From Balneolaceae bacterium (lineage in GTDB: Bacteria > Bacteroidota > Rhodothermia > Balneolales > Balneolaceae): DNA of 35,606 bases. Position 1 is the first letter of the stretch; every line of letters starts with the position of its first letter. Made by a program: the position numbers and the translations under genes. Shown here in pieces: positions 23,719 through 32,918 of this stretch. The stretch lies in contig SLPZ01000094.1 in NCBI GenBank assembly GCA_007131725.1, positions 1 to 35,606 on the forward strand, written 5' to 3'. The notes below the pieces were generated by a model. The model saw only the letters and a list, made by a program, of their open reading frames with translations, did no database searches and was not told the DNA's origin.

Positions 23719-23871
23719 GGCTGTCCAAAAAGGGCGTCATCCCGTACCTGCCTTCCGAAGCCTGTCCGCCGTACAAGACTTTGGCAGGCAGGCGGCAGCG
23801 CAGGCAGGCCTGATACGTGATCTCCTATCTTTGATTTAAGCAGGAGATGCCGCATCAAGTCCGGCATGACG
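23719..23871 (+). repeat. Intergenic palindromic repeat family A, copy 2
   Basis: Starts with the same 29 bases as the copy at 6341 (GGCTGTCCAAAAAGGGCGTC, then ATCCCGTAC) and ends CCGGCATGACG. The centre has an extra stretch of about 55 bases with its own inverted words (CCTGCCTTCCGAAG; TTTGGCAGGCAGGC; GCAGGCAGGCC), which looks like a second small palindromic element inserted into the first. It fills most of the gap before the propeller gene at 24036. Confidence 0.8.
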
Positions 23872-24035
23872 GAATCGAACATTCATTATCTCGTTGTGTG
23901 CCCTTTTGGATACTTATTTCAACGACTTTATTTCAAACTCACGCAAAATATATCGCTTTCATTTTGATTCAATCCGCGGATTTGAGAGATTGAGTTCTGA
24001 CTAACAGTACCGGGAACTCAACCAAAATAGATTTT

Positions 24036-25988
24036 ATGACTGCTCGATCTATTTCTGCCAATATCACGCTATTCTCGCTTCTTGCTTTTTTTATTGTATC
24101 TTTTTTCTCAATTCCTCAAATAAGCTATTCCCAGAATGCCGACATCACACCCGAAAACCGGGATGGCTTTGAAACCGGCGACTGGCGCAATTTCCGGCCA
24201 AGATATGTTGGAGATTCATCGGAATTTATCCGCCCGCGGTTTAGAGTGAGTGACCGGAATCCCATCAATGGAAATTACTCCCTTGAATGGCATGGCGGTG
24301 AAGAGAATCACGAATGGGTGATGGTCAGCAATGCATTTTACCTGGCACGCCCGATGACAGCCACCGTTGACTTCAGGACTGAGGCGGATACCACCGACTG
24401 GCGAGCCGGTTTTTATCTGATGGAGGATTACGACCATGTATCGGGCATTCAGATTCACTCTGGCGGCGGATTGCTGCAAAGTGATGCGGCTGATTTTAGA
24501 ATTGGATTTAATTTCGAGGAAGAGATTGTGCCGGAAGAAATATACCGGCTGAAGCTGGAGTGGGATTTGGATCGAAATTTAAAAGCCTCGATTATGCATA
24601 TTGAAAGTGGTGATTTGGTTGCCACAGCCCGGGATAAAACAGTGATCGAACCCCATGCAATCGGTTTTTATGTGCAAACCGGGGAAGAGAGTGAAACCAT
24701 TCTCACGTTCGATGATCTAAGCATTGAATCAGGGCCTTATTATGTGAGATCGGGAGAGTGGACACGATCTCCCCATTTCGTTGTACTGCCCCGAACCCCG
24801 GAAATTACCCAGGAAGAAGGAAACTGGGTGGGTGCGCAGTCAGTGATGAAAACCGAAGACGGCACCTATAAAATCTGGTACCGCATGCGTGATAATGTCC
24901 GGCGCGGAATCGGTTACGGATTTGCCACCAGCACCGATGGTTTGAACTGGGATAAATATGAGAACAATCCCGTGTTTCAAGTCCATGAAAGATATGCGAG
25001 CAACGAAAAAATTTCAGTCCTGAAAATTGATGGCCAATACCGAGCGTGGTACACCGTAGAAGGTGATGGTGACTGGCTCACCGTGCATGCCACCAGTGAA
25101 GATGGAATCAATTGGGAAAATCACGAGGAAGTGATTCCGCTTGATCAGATGGTTACAAAAGATCCCGTGGTGATCTATGTGGACGGAACCTACTACCTCT
25201 ATTCACTCGGCCCAAGATATGATGATATATCCGTGCTAACATCAGATGACGGGCTAAACTGGGAGCTGCAAAATACCATCCATTTCGGCGGCCTCCGGTG
25301 GCATATGCATGTGGCCGCCTATTATGATGCAGGCAATGAAGAGTTTGTTGTATATGCAACAAATACGGGGCTTGGTTTCAGTTCAGCCACGTCAAAAGAC
25401 GGCATCCATTTTGGTGCATTCACGCGGGAATGGTGGCCGCCAAATGTTGGACTGGACGACTGGTACCAGGCCGGGCTGACTTACCTCTCTTTTTTAACTA
25501 ATGAACACGGCCACATTCAGGACAGAAAATACCTTCCGGGCTATTACCAGGCGAGGAATACGTACGAAAACAACATTCCCTCCTGGCTCTATCATGGCGG
25601 AGAGCGTGTGGTGCTGGCCGGTAAATTTGACGGAATCTATCCCGGCATTCCAACCCTCATCAAACCGGATGGGACCTATCTTTATGAGGCTTTTCCATTC
25701 GAAGTGGAGAGGGCAAGGAATTTTTATGTGAGATCAACCGATGATGCCCGGATTCTGGTGGAAGAGTGGAATCCCGATGGTGAAATATTTACAAGCGGTA
25801 CGATAGAACACGAAGAGACGGTTCAGGTTCAGTGGGTGCTTAAAAATCAGCAGCCTGATACATTTGCAGAAGTTCGGATTAATGAAGAATCAGGCAATAC
25901 AGCATCGGCTGATTCCAAGGGTAACATTTTAATCCGTACGGTAATCGATGAACCGGGGAAGTGGGAGTTTGAGATTTTACTTGAATGA
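24036..25988 (+). CDS. Secreted GH43/GH32-superfamily-like five-bladed propeller protein
   Basis: This 650-residue protein has a signal peptide (about 1-33, ending SYSQ). Residues about 35-235 form a jelly-roll/LamG-like domain (ENRDGFETGDW, SLEWHGGEENHEW, ILTFDDLSIESG). Residues about 240-560 carry propeller blades with the phrases YKIWYRMRDN, FATSTDGLNWDKYENNPVF, YRAWYTVEGDGDW and LTSDDGLNWEL, typical of the GH43/GH32/GH68/GH117-type superfamily. DPVVIYVDGTYYLY looks like a blade with a catalytic or structural Asp. A C-terminal Ig-like domain closes it. I cannot assign the exact family or substrate. It is the first gene of a stretch of secreted carbohydrate enzymes. Confidence 0.75.
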   Translation: MTARSISANITLFSLLAFFIVSFFSIPQISYSQNADITPENRDGFETGDWRNFRPRYVGDSSEFIRPRFRVSDRNPINGNYSLEWHGGEENHEWVMVSNAFYLARPMTATVDFRTEADTTDWRAGFYLMEDYDHVSGIQIHSGGGLLQSDAADFRIGFNFEEEIVPEEIYRLKLEWDLDRNLKASIMHIESGDLVATARDKTVIEPHAIGFYVQTGEESETILTFDDLSIESGPYYVRSGEWTRSPHFVVLPRTPEITQEEGNWVGAQSVMKTEDGTYKIWYRMRDNVRRGIGYGFATSTDGLNWDKYENNPVFQVHERYASNEKISVLKIDGQYRAWYTVEGDGDWLTVHATSEDGINWENHEEVIPLDQMVTKDPVVIYVDGTYYLYSLGPRYDDISVLTSDDGLNWELQNTIHFGGLRWHMHVAAYYDAGNEEFVVYATNTGLGFSSATSKDGIHFGAFTREWWPPNVGLDDWYQAGLTYLSFLTNEHGHIQDRKYLPGYYQARNTYENNIPSWLYHGGERVVLAGKFDGIYPGIPTLIKPDGTYLYEAFPFEVERARNFYVRSTDDARILVEEWNPDGEIFTSGTIEHEETVQVQWVLKNQQPDTFAEVRINEESGNTASADSKGNILIRTVIDEPGKWEFEILLE

Positions 25989-26107
25989 ATTGTTTTTGGT
26001 CTTAACTCATCACCGAAAAATGTGAATTTTTTAAAGTTTTTAGAATTTGCAGGAACATTTTGATTTCTGTAATCTTCGGATATTTTCAATACGCAAAATT
26101 GGGGAAT

Positions 26108-29100
26108 ATGGAGCTGCTTGATACTTACATGGATCGTATTACGGAGATCATCAAAAAGGGAGATGCTCGTGAGGAGACATTCTATCCGGCTCTTGAAACT
26201 TTAATCAAATCTGTGGCTGAACAACTTAATCAGCCAAAAGCTGATTTAACTATACTCCCCAAGCCCACCGAGGCAGGCAATCCCGATTTTCGGGTATGGG
26301 ATGGCAGCCACTCCATCACCGGGTACATTGAAGCCAAACTTCCCGGTGAAAATCTCGACAACATCGCCGAAACCGAACAATTGCAGCGTTATCGTTCCAC
26401 TTTTCCCAACGTAATTCTGACCGATTTTTTTGAGTTCCGGCTCTATAAAGATGGTGATCTCGTTGACAAAGTGAATATTGGCAGGCCGTTTGTGGCAACT
26501 AAGCTGGGTGAAAAACCTCCGCTCGAAAATGTGGAGGAATTTTTACAGTTGATTGAACTGTTTTTTTCTCACTCTGTGCCCCGCTCTCTGCGGGCTTCTT
26601 CTCTTGCCAAAGAACTGGCAAAGCGCACTCGATTTCTCGAACATATTATTGAAAAGGAGCTGATTCAGGAAAAGAACAGAAATCTCACCGGCTTTTACAA
26701 AGCATTTCAGCAGCATCTGATTGCCGGGCTTTCAAAAAATGAATTTGCCGATCTGTATGCACAAACCGTAGCCTATGGCTTGTTTGCTGCCCGAACCCGA
26801 GCAAATGAAACTTTTACCCGTAGAAATGCGGTTGAGTTTATCCCCTCCACCATTGGTATTCTGAAAGAAGTTTTTCAGTTCATCTCATACGGTCAGTTGC
26901 CTGAAAACATCCGATGGATTGTAGACGATATTGCTGAGATTTTGAATGCTGCCGACATCAACAATATTTTGAAACGCTATTTTGATGAAGGAAAAGGAGC
27001 CGACCCTATCATCCATTTTTATGAAACGTTTCTGAGTGAATACAATCCTGAACTTCGTGAACGGCGCGGCGTTTACTACACACCAGAACCGGTGGTTGGA
27101 TACATCGTTCGTTCAGTTCATCAGGTTTTAAAAGAAGATTTTGGAAAACCGATGGGCCTGGCCGACAACTCTGTCACCGTGCTCGATCCTGCCGCGGGAA
27201 CCCTTACATTCATTGCAGAAGCCATAAAAGTGGCTGTTAACGAATATGTTGAAACCTACGGCGAAGGCGGAGTGAACGAGCTGATTAAAGATCATCTGCT
27301 GGAACATTTTTACGCTTTTGAATTGATGATGGCTCCCTATGCCATCGGGCATCTCAAAATGGGTTTTATCCTGGAAGAGCTCGGTTATGCGATGCAGGAT
27401 GATGAACGGTTTCAACTATATCTCACCAACACTCTCGAAATGGAAGACCTTGAGCAGACCGAACTTCCCGGAATGGCCAGCCTGAGCGATGAGAGTAAAG
27501 CCGCCGGAAAAATCAAAAAAGAAGAACCGGTTCTGGTGATTTTGGGTAATCCGCCCTATTCGGGCCATTCGGCCAATAACAGTCCGTGGATTGACGAACT
27601 CCTGAAACAAGGCTACAAAACCAACGGACATGAGGATGACGGATACTACACCGTAGACGGAGAACCACTGGGTGAGCGCAATCCGAAATGGCTTCAGGAC
27701 GATTATGTGAAATTCATCCGTTTTGCTCAGTGGAAAATGGATCAGAATGGCAGTGGTATTGTGGGCGTCATCACAAATCACAGCTATCTCGACAATCCTA
27801 CATTCAGAGGAATGCGTGAATCTCTCATGAATAGTTTTGATGAGATTCGACTACTTGACCTTCATGGGAACACCCTGAAAAAAGAAACAGCTCCGGACGG
27901 CTCCAAAGATGAAAATGTATTCGATATCCGGGCTGGAGTTTCCATCGCTTTAATGAAAAAGAAAAATGGCAATACCCATCGGGTTTACCGTGGTGATTTA
28001 TATGGGCGTCGTAATGAAAAGTATTCGTGGCTGGAAAGCCATCAGGCCGGAAATACTTCCTGGGAGGAGATTAAACCGCAAAGGCCATTCTATTTTTATA
28101 AAAAACAGGATTACGACCTGAATAAAATCTATCAAACCTACATATCGGTCAATGACCTGTTTCCGGTTAATTCTGTGGGGATCGTTACATCGAGGGATCC
28201 GTTTGTAATCGATTTCGAGCGGGAAAAACTGATTCAAAGAATTAACACATTCCGCAACAGAAGATATACAGATGAACAGGTTTCGCAACTGCTTGAACTG
28301 AAAAGTACCGGTACCTGGAACCTGTCTGAAGCGCGAAAACAATTTCAGGCAGTTGAAAACTGGAAGGACTATGTAACTGAAATTCTATACCGCCCTTTTG
28401 ATAAAAGGAAGATTCTTTATCACCACCTTTTGATAGAAAGAGACCGGGGTGAAGTGATGCAACACATGATTAAAAATGATAATCTTTCATTGTGTACAAT
28501 GAGACAAGTTTCTTTAAATGAGGATTATACACATGCTCTTATTTCAGAAAATATTGTCGATAACAGAACATTTTTAAGCAGTAAGGGAATTATTCAGCAA
28601 GCGCCTCTTTACCTTTATAATGAAAATAATCGCAATACTGCCAAAAATAAAAAAGGCTATGGAACCATGATGATGGTTTTTGAGGAAGAGGTTGAGTATG
28701 ATGACAAAAAACCAAATATCAATAAAGAGTTTTATGTACTGCTTGAGAAAACCTATAAATTCCGCCCCACCCCGGAACAGATTCTCCATTATACATATGC
28801 CGTTCTTTTTGCACCTGCATACCGGCAAACATATGCCGAGTTTCTGAAGAGCGATTTTCCGAGAATACCTTTCACAAAAAATTCTGAAATGTTTGAGGAA
28901 CTGGCAGAATTGGGCCGGGAACTTGCAGACCTTCATTTAATGAATGCACCTGCATTACATCAGCCGGTTGCCAAATTTCAGGGACGGGGGAGCAATGTAG
29001 TTGCAAAGACCAAAAGCACCGGGCGAAATTACAAAGCAGATGAGCAGCGGGTCTACATCAACGAGGAGATGCAGTATTTTGAAGGAATTCCCGAAGGGGT

Positions 29101-29293
29101 GTGGGAATATCAGATTGGCGGCTATCAGGTGCTGGACAAATGGTTGTACGACCGAAGGGAACGTCACCTGAGTAATGACGAAATTCAGCACTACTGCCGC
29201 GTAGTTACTGCACTGGCACACACCATCAATATGCAAAGCCAAATTGATGAAATTTATGAAGGTGTTGAAAAAGAAGTGATCCAATGGGAATAA
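26108..29293 (+). CDS. Type IIG/ISP-like restriction-modification enzyme (nuclease-methyltransferase)
   Basis: I start at the ATG at 26108 (MELLDTYMDRIT) with GGGGA just upstream, giving 1,061 residues; the upstream TTG is unlikely. Residues about 55-76 hold a PD-(D/E)xK-like nuclease core (AGNPDFRV... then YIEAKLPGENL). The methyltransferase domain has a pre-motif ERRGVYYTPEPVVGYIV, motif I DPAAGTLTFIAEA (about 360) and motif IV LGNPPYSGHS (about 477-486), typical of N6-adenine methylases. The C-terminal third would be the target-recognition region. The N-terminal and methylase parts resemble LlaBIII/type ISP enzymes, but no helicase ATPase motifs are present and the protein is about 500 residues shorter. 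No partner R, M or S gene lies nearby, so it should act alone, cutting and methylating one site. It sits between two sugar-hydrolase genes. Confidence 0.85.
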   Translation: MELLDTYMDRITEIIKKGDAREETFYPALETLIKSVAEQLNQPKADLTILPKPTEAGNPDFRVWDGSHSITGYIEAKLPGENLDNIAETEQLQRYRSTFPNVILTDFFEFRLYKDGDLVDKVNIGRPFVATKLGEKPPLENVEEFLQLIELFFSHSVPRSLRASSLAKELAKRTRFLEHIIEKELIQEKNRNLTGFYKAFQQHLIAGLSKNEFADLYAQTVAYGLFAARTRANETFTRRNAVEFIPSTIGILKEVFQFISYGQLPENIRWIVDDIAEILNAADINNILKRYFDEGKGADPIIHFYETFLSEYNPELRERRGVYYTPEPVVGYIVRSVHQVLKEDFGKPMGLADNSVTVLDPAAGTLTFIAEAIKVAVNEYVETYGEGGVNELIKDHLLEHFYAFELMMAPYAIGHLKMGFILEELGYAMQDDERFQLYLTNTLEMEDLEQTELPGMASLSDESKAAGKIKKEEPVLVILGNPPYSGHSANNSPWIDELLKQGYKTNGHEDDGYYTVDGEPLGERNPKWLQDDYVKFIRFAQWKMDQNGSGIVGVITNHSYLDNPTFRGMRESLMNSFDEIRLLDLHGNTLKKETAPDGSKDENVFDIRAGVSIALMKKKNGNTHRVYRGDLYGRRNEKYSWLESHQAGNTSWEEIKPQRPFYFYKKQDYDLNKIYQTYISVNDLFPVNSVGIVTSRDPFVIDFEREKLIQRINTFRNRRYTDEQVSQLLELKSTGTWNLSEARKQFQAVENWKDYVTEILYRPFDKRKILYHHLLIERDRGEVMQHMIKNDNLSLCTMRQVSLNEDYTHALISENIVDNRTFLSSKGIIQQAPLYLYNENNRNTAKNKKGYGTMMMVFEEEVEYDDKKPNINKEFYVLLEKTYKFRPTPEQILHYTYAVLFAPAYRQTYAEFLKSDFPRIPFTKNSEMFEELAELGRELADLHLMNAPALHQPVAKFQGRGSNVVAKTKSTGRNYKADEQRVYINEEMQYFEGIPEGVWEYQIGGYQVLDKWLYDRRERHLSNDEIQHYCRVVTALAHTINMQSQIDEIYEGVEKEVIQWE

Positions 29294-29632
29294 AAATCAT
29301 GACGTATCAATGTTAATGATACAATAGCATCCTCTGAATAATGAGTAGATCACTCCACACAACCCCTCTTAGTAGATAGGAAGCATCGAAGAATTTTTAT
29401 AAAATAACCTGAGTTCGAGATAAGAATGATGATAATTGGTTGAATACGTCAAGAGCGCAATTCCGATGGTGCATTTCCAACGGAATGAAGTCGAAATATG
29501 GAGTTTTCGACTTCGTTCCGACCAAAAAGCGGTCGAAACTGCGCTCAAACTGACGAGTCCTTAAATTTATATCGAACTCACATTAAAATAGATTACAGGG
29601 GCTTCAGAATCTAAATTTAAAATCAGGGAACT
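29294..29632. other. Gap between restriction enzyme and rhamnosidase genes
   Basis: Bases 29488-29585 are repeat family E. The rest shows no gene, RNA or clear terminator. The final 45 bases are AT-rich and end in AGGGAACT before the rhamnosidase ATG, a fair ribosome-binding site. Confidence 0.6.
29488..29585 (+). repeat. Intergenic repeat family E (about 100 bp), copy 2
   Basis: Matches 3438-3535 over its length. GTTTTCGACTTCG, CCAAAAAGCGG and CGAAACTGCGCTCAAACTG are shared; TTTTCGAC and GTCGAAA give partial inverted structure. It ends about 48 bases upstream of the rhamnosidase start, so it overlaps the likely promoter zone. Confidence 0.8.
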
Positions 29633-32600
29633 ATGGGAAAGCTAAGGTCAGTACTGCTGATTGGATTGCTCGTTCTAATTTCAGCGACGGAGGTTATACA
29701 GGCACAGGCACTTCAGGCAGATCATCTTACAACAGAGTACAGGGTCAATCCGGTCGGGATTAATGTGACGGCCCCGCGTTTTGGGTGGGTTCTTCAAAGT
29801 GATGAAAGAAACACCATGCAGGAGGCTTACCGGCTGCAGGTTTCCAAAGGTGATGGGAATTTTGATGAATCCGCAAATTTAATTCACGATACCGGAAGGG
29901 TTCAAACCGGCCAATCGGCTCACAAAGTGTACAGCGGTCCTGAACTGCAGCCGGGAATGCGGTATTTCTGGCGGGTGAAAGTATGGGGCAATCATGGAAA
30001 TGAATCAGGCTGGAGTGACACAGCCTACTGGGAAACAGGGTTGCTGAGCGGGGAGAACTGGCATGCAGCCTGGATTGAACCGGATCTTGAAGAAGATGTG
30101 GAAACACCGCCGCCTGCACCTTTTCTGAGAAGAGAATTCAGTTTAAACGGTGAAGTTGTACATGCAAGAGCATATGTGACCAGCCATGGGGTGTATGAGA
30201 TGGAGATCAACGGAGAGCGGGTTGGAGATCAGATTTTAACTCCCGGCTGGACCAGCTACCACAACCGGCTGCAATATCAAACCTATGATGTATCCGATTT
30301 CCTTTCAGAGGGCGAAAATGCTGTTGGAGTGATGCTTGGCGACGGCTGGTTCCGGGGTTTCATCGGCTGGGCCGATCAGCGAAATTATTATGGAGATGCA
30401 CTCGCTCTTTTGATGCAGCTCGAAATCACCTACAGTGACGGAAGCACCGAGCGAATCACATCCGATGAATACTGGAAATCTGCAACCGGCCCGATTTTGT
30501 ATTCCGACATCTACAATGGCGAATTCTACGATGCCCGGAAAGAGATGCCGGGATGGTCACAGCCGGGATTTGATGATGGGGATTGGACGGGGGTCCAAAC
30601 GGCAGATCATGGAAAAGCACATTTGATCGGCCAGCAGGTGCAGCCGGTTAAAAAAATCCAGGAGATGAAACCGATCGAAATTTTTGAAACGCCCGAAGGT
30701 GATACCGTTCTCGACATGGGACAGAATATGATCGGCTGGATTCGCCTGAAGGTGGAAGGCGAAGAAGGCACAAAAGTTACCCTGCGCCATGCCGAAACTC
30801 TTGACAGATATGGGAATTTCTACACCGATAACCTGCGCTCAGCCGATCAGGAAAATATTTATATCCTGAAGGGAGACGGTGTTGAGATATGGGAGCCCCG
30901 CTTTACCTTTCAGGGATTCCGGTACGTTGCCATAGAGGGATTTCCGGGAGAACTCACACCCGATGCCATAACCGGAGTGGTGCTTCATTCGGACATGGAG
31001 CCGACCGGACATTTCCAAAGTTCCAATGAGCTGGTTAATCAGCTTCAGCACAACATTGTGTGGGGACAAAAAGGGAATTTTCTGGACATTCCCACAGACT
31101 GCCCCCAGCGCGACGAACGGATGGGCTGGACCGGTGATATCCAGGTGTTTGCCGAAACGGCCAATCTGAACATGAATACCAATGCATTTCTCACCAAATG
31201 GCTTGCCGACCTTGAAGCCGATCAGAACGAAGAAGGCAGCATTCCGTTTGTGGTGCCCGATGTATTGGAAGGTTTTGGCGCCGCAGGCTGGGGCGATGCC
31301 GGAGTGATTGTGCCCTGGACATTGTATCAGTCGTTCGGAGATACCCGGATTCTGGAAGACCAGTACGAAAGTATGAAAGCCTGGGTGGATTATATGGACA
31401 CACGCGCAGCTACCACAGAAAATAGGTACATCTGGGATGCGGATTTCACCTTTGGTGACTGGCTTTCATTTTCATCCGACAGCCCTGCCTATCCCGGTGC
31501 TTACACCGACCAGCACCTGATATCGACGGCCTTTTTTGCATGGTCGAGCAAACTGATGAGTAAAACGGCCAGGGTACTTGGCAGGGAGGATGATCGGAAA
31601 CACTACGATCAGCTATATGAAAATATCCGGGAGGCATTCCAGCATGAGTTTGTGACACCGGTAGGCCGGGTGATGTCGGACACACAAACGGCATATCTTC
31701 TTGCACTCAGAATTGGTTTGCTGCCGGATGACATGGTGAATACCGCAGTGGAGCATTTGGTGAGGCGAATTCGTGCCCACGGCCATTTGACGACCGGCTT
31801 TTTGGGTACGCCTCATCTCAACCCCATTTTGAGTGAATACGGCCACAGAGACCTGGCATACCAACTGCTAATGCGCACGGATTATCCTTCGTGGCTTTAT
31901 CCGGTAACCATGGACGCAACCACCATCTGGGAACGCTGGGACGGCATCCGGCCCGACGGAACCTTCCAAAGTGAGAGCATGAATTCGCTGAATCACTATG
32001 CTTACGGAGCGATTGGTGAGTGGCTGTTTAAAGAGGTGGCGGGGATTGAAGCGCTTGAACCGGGATACAAAAAAATTCAAATCAAACCGGTGCCGGGCGG
32101 CGGACTCGATCATGCCCGTGGCCTGCTGATCTCTCCCTACGGAAAAATCGAATCATCCTGGGAGATTACTGATGATGGATTTCTCCTGAAAGTTGAAGTT
32201 CCGGCAAATACCACAGCCCTTATTACTCTGCCTCATGCCGATCTGGATGATGTGACTGAAAATGAAAATCCTCTCCGGGAAGGTGTGGGTATTGAAGTGA
32301 TAGAATCTGACAATAGCGGAGTGAGATTACAAACCGGTTCAGGTAAATATATTTTCAGTTATCCATCCGAGAAACTGATTTCTGAATTAAAACAGTATCA
32401 CGAGGAACAGGAGCTGGAAGATGAGCCTGATATTACAATGGATGCCGATTCAAAACTGGCGCGGCTGCTAACTGACAAAAACAGGCGAGCAGTGATGAAC
32501 GAACACCTGCCTGAATTGATGAATTCAGCGTGGCTGAGCCAGGTGATGGGTTTATCGCTCGAAACTGCATTTCAGGCACTCCCGGAGAAATATCAAATAT

Positions 32601-32647
32601 CTGAATCTGATTTGAATGATCTGATTCGTGATTTGGCCGGGGAGTGA
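29633..32647 (+). CDS. Secreted alpha-L-rhamnosidase, GH78
   Basis: This 1,004-residue protein has a signal peptide (1-26, ending VIQAQ). The standard GH78 order follows: a fibronectin-like N domain (APRFGWVLQSDERNTMQEAY), carbohydrate-binding beta domains (AYVTSHGVYEMEINGERVG, TPGWTSYHNRLQYQTYDVS), then the (alpha/alpha)6 barrel from about residue 465. The hallmark DCPQRDERMGWTGD (about 490-503) carries the acidic residues of the active site; further barrel landmarks are TFGDWLSF and TTIWERWDG. It removes terminal alpha-L-rhamnose from pectin, ulvan-like or glycoside substrates. A helical tail of about 70 residues (SKLARLLTDKNRRAVMNEHL onward) lies beyond the normal end; I recall similar tails on other Bacteroidota glycosidases. 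ATG 29633 gives the signal peptide. Confidence 0.93.
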   Translation: MGKLRSVLLIGLLVLISATEVIQAQALQADHLTTEYRVNPVGINVTAPRFGWVLQSDERNTMQEAYRLQVSKGDGNFDESANLIHDTGRVQTGQSAHKVYSGPELQPGMRYFWRVKVWGNHGNESGWSDTAYWETGLLSGENWHAAWIEPDLEEDVETPPPAPFLRREFSLNGEVVHARAYVTSHGVYEMEINGERVGDQILTPGWTSYHNRLQYQTYDVSDFLSEGENAVGVMLGDGWFRGFIGWADQRNYYGDALALLMQLEITYSDGSTERITSDEYWKSATGPILYSDIYNGEFYDARKEMPGWSQPGFDDGDWTGVQTADHGKAHLIGQQVQPVKKIQEMKPIEIFETPEGDTVLDMGQNMIGWIRLKVEGEEGTKVTLRHAETLDRYGNFYTDNLRSADQENIYILKGDGVEIWEPRFTFQGFRYVAIEGFPGELTPDAITGVVLHSDMEPTGHFQSSNELVNQLQHNIVWGQKGNFLDIPTDCPQRDERMGWTGDIQVFAETANLNMNTNAFLTKWLADLEADQNEEGSIPFVVPDVLEGFGAAGWGDAGVIVPWTLYQSFGDTRILEDQYESMKAWVDYMDTRAATTENRYIWDADFTFGDWLSFSSDSPAYPGAYTDQHLISTAFFAWSSKLMSKTARVLGREDDRKHYDQLYENIREAFQHEFVTPVGRVMSDTQTAYLLALRIGLLPDDMVNTAVEHLVRRIRAHGHLTTGFLGTPHLNPILSEYGHRDLAYQLLMRTDYPSWLYPVTMDATTIWERWDGIRPDGTFQSESMNSLNHYAYGAIGEWLFKEVAGIEALEPGYKKIQIKPVPGGGLDHARGLLISPYGKIESSWEITDDGFLLKVEVPANTTALITLPHADLDDVTENENPLREGVGIEVIESDNSGVRLQTGSGKYIFSYPSEKLISELKQYHEEQELEDEPDITMDADSKLARLLTDKNRRAVMNEHLPELMNSAWLSQVMGLSLETAFQALPEKYQISESDLNDLIRDLAGE

Positions 32648-32732
32648 AGATGAAAGCTTTTGAAACGTGAAGCCGGGTCTTTTAATAATTCAGGTTATTC
32701 AATAATAATCAGACTGGGATATTACCAAAAAT

Positions 32733-32782
32733 GTGAATTGGGCGATTTTAACCATCTAATTAATGTTAATTGGGCGGTTTTA
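32733..32782 (+). promoter_or_regulatory. Tandem 18-base direct repeats upstream of the GH5 gene
   Basis: GTGAATTGGGCGATTTTA (32733-32750) and GTTAATTGGGCGGTTTTA (32765-32782) match at 16 of 18 bases. Their starts are exactly 32 bases apart, about three DNA turns, which would place two bound proteins on one face. They lie about 140 bases upstream of the GH5 start. A regulator-binding site is plausible; no regulator gene is in the window. Confidence 0.45.
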
Positions 32783-32918
32783 GAAAGAATTCATAAATAA
32801 CTTCATACCTGATTCTATCAAATCGAAGTATGACCCGTTCTTAAAAATTTTGGGTAGATCTGCCGTATTGAGTACTCTTTTATTATTGAAAAAGAATCAA
32901 AAATGACATTACTATACT

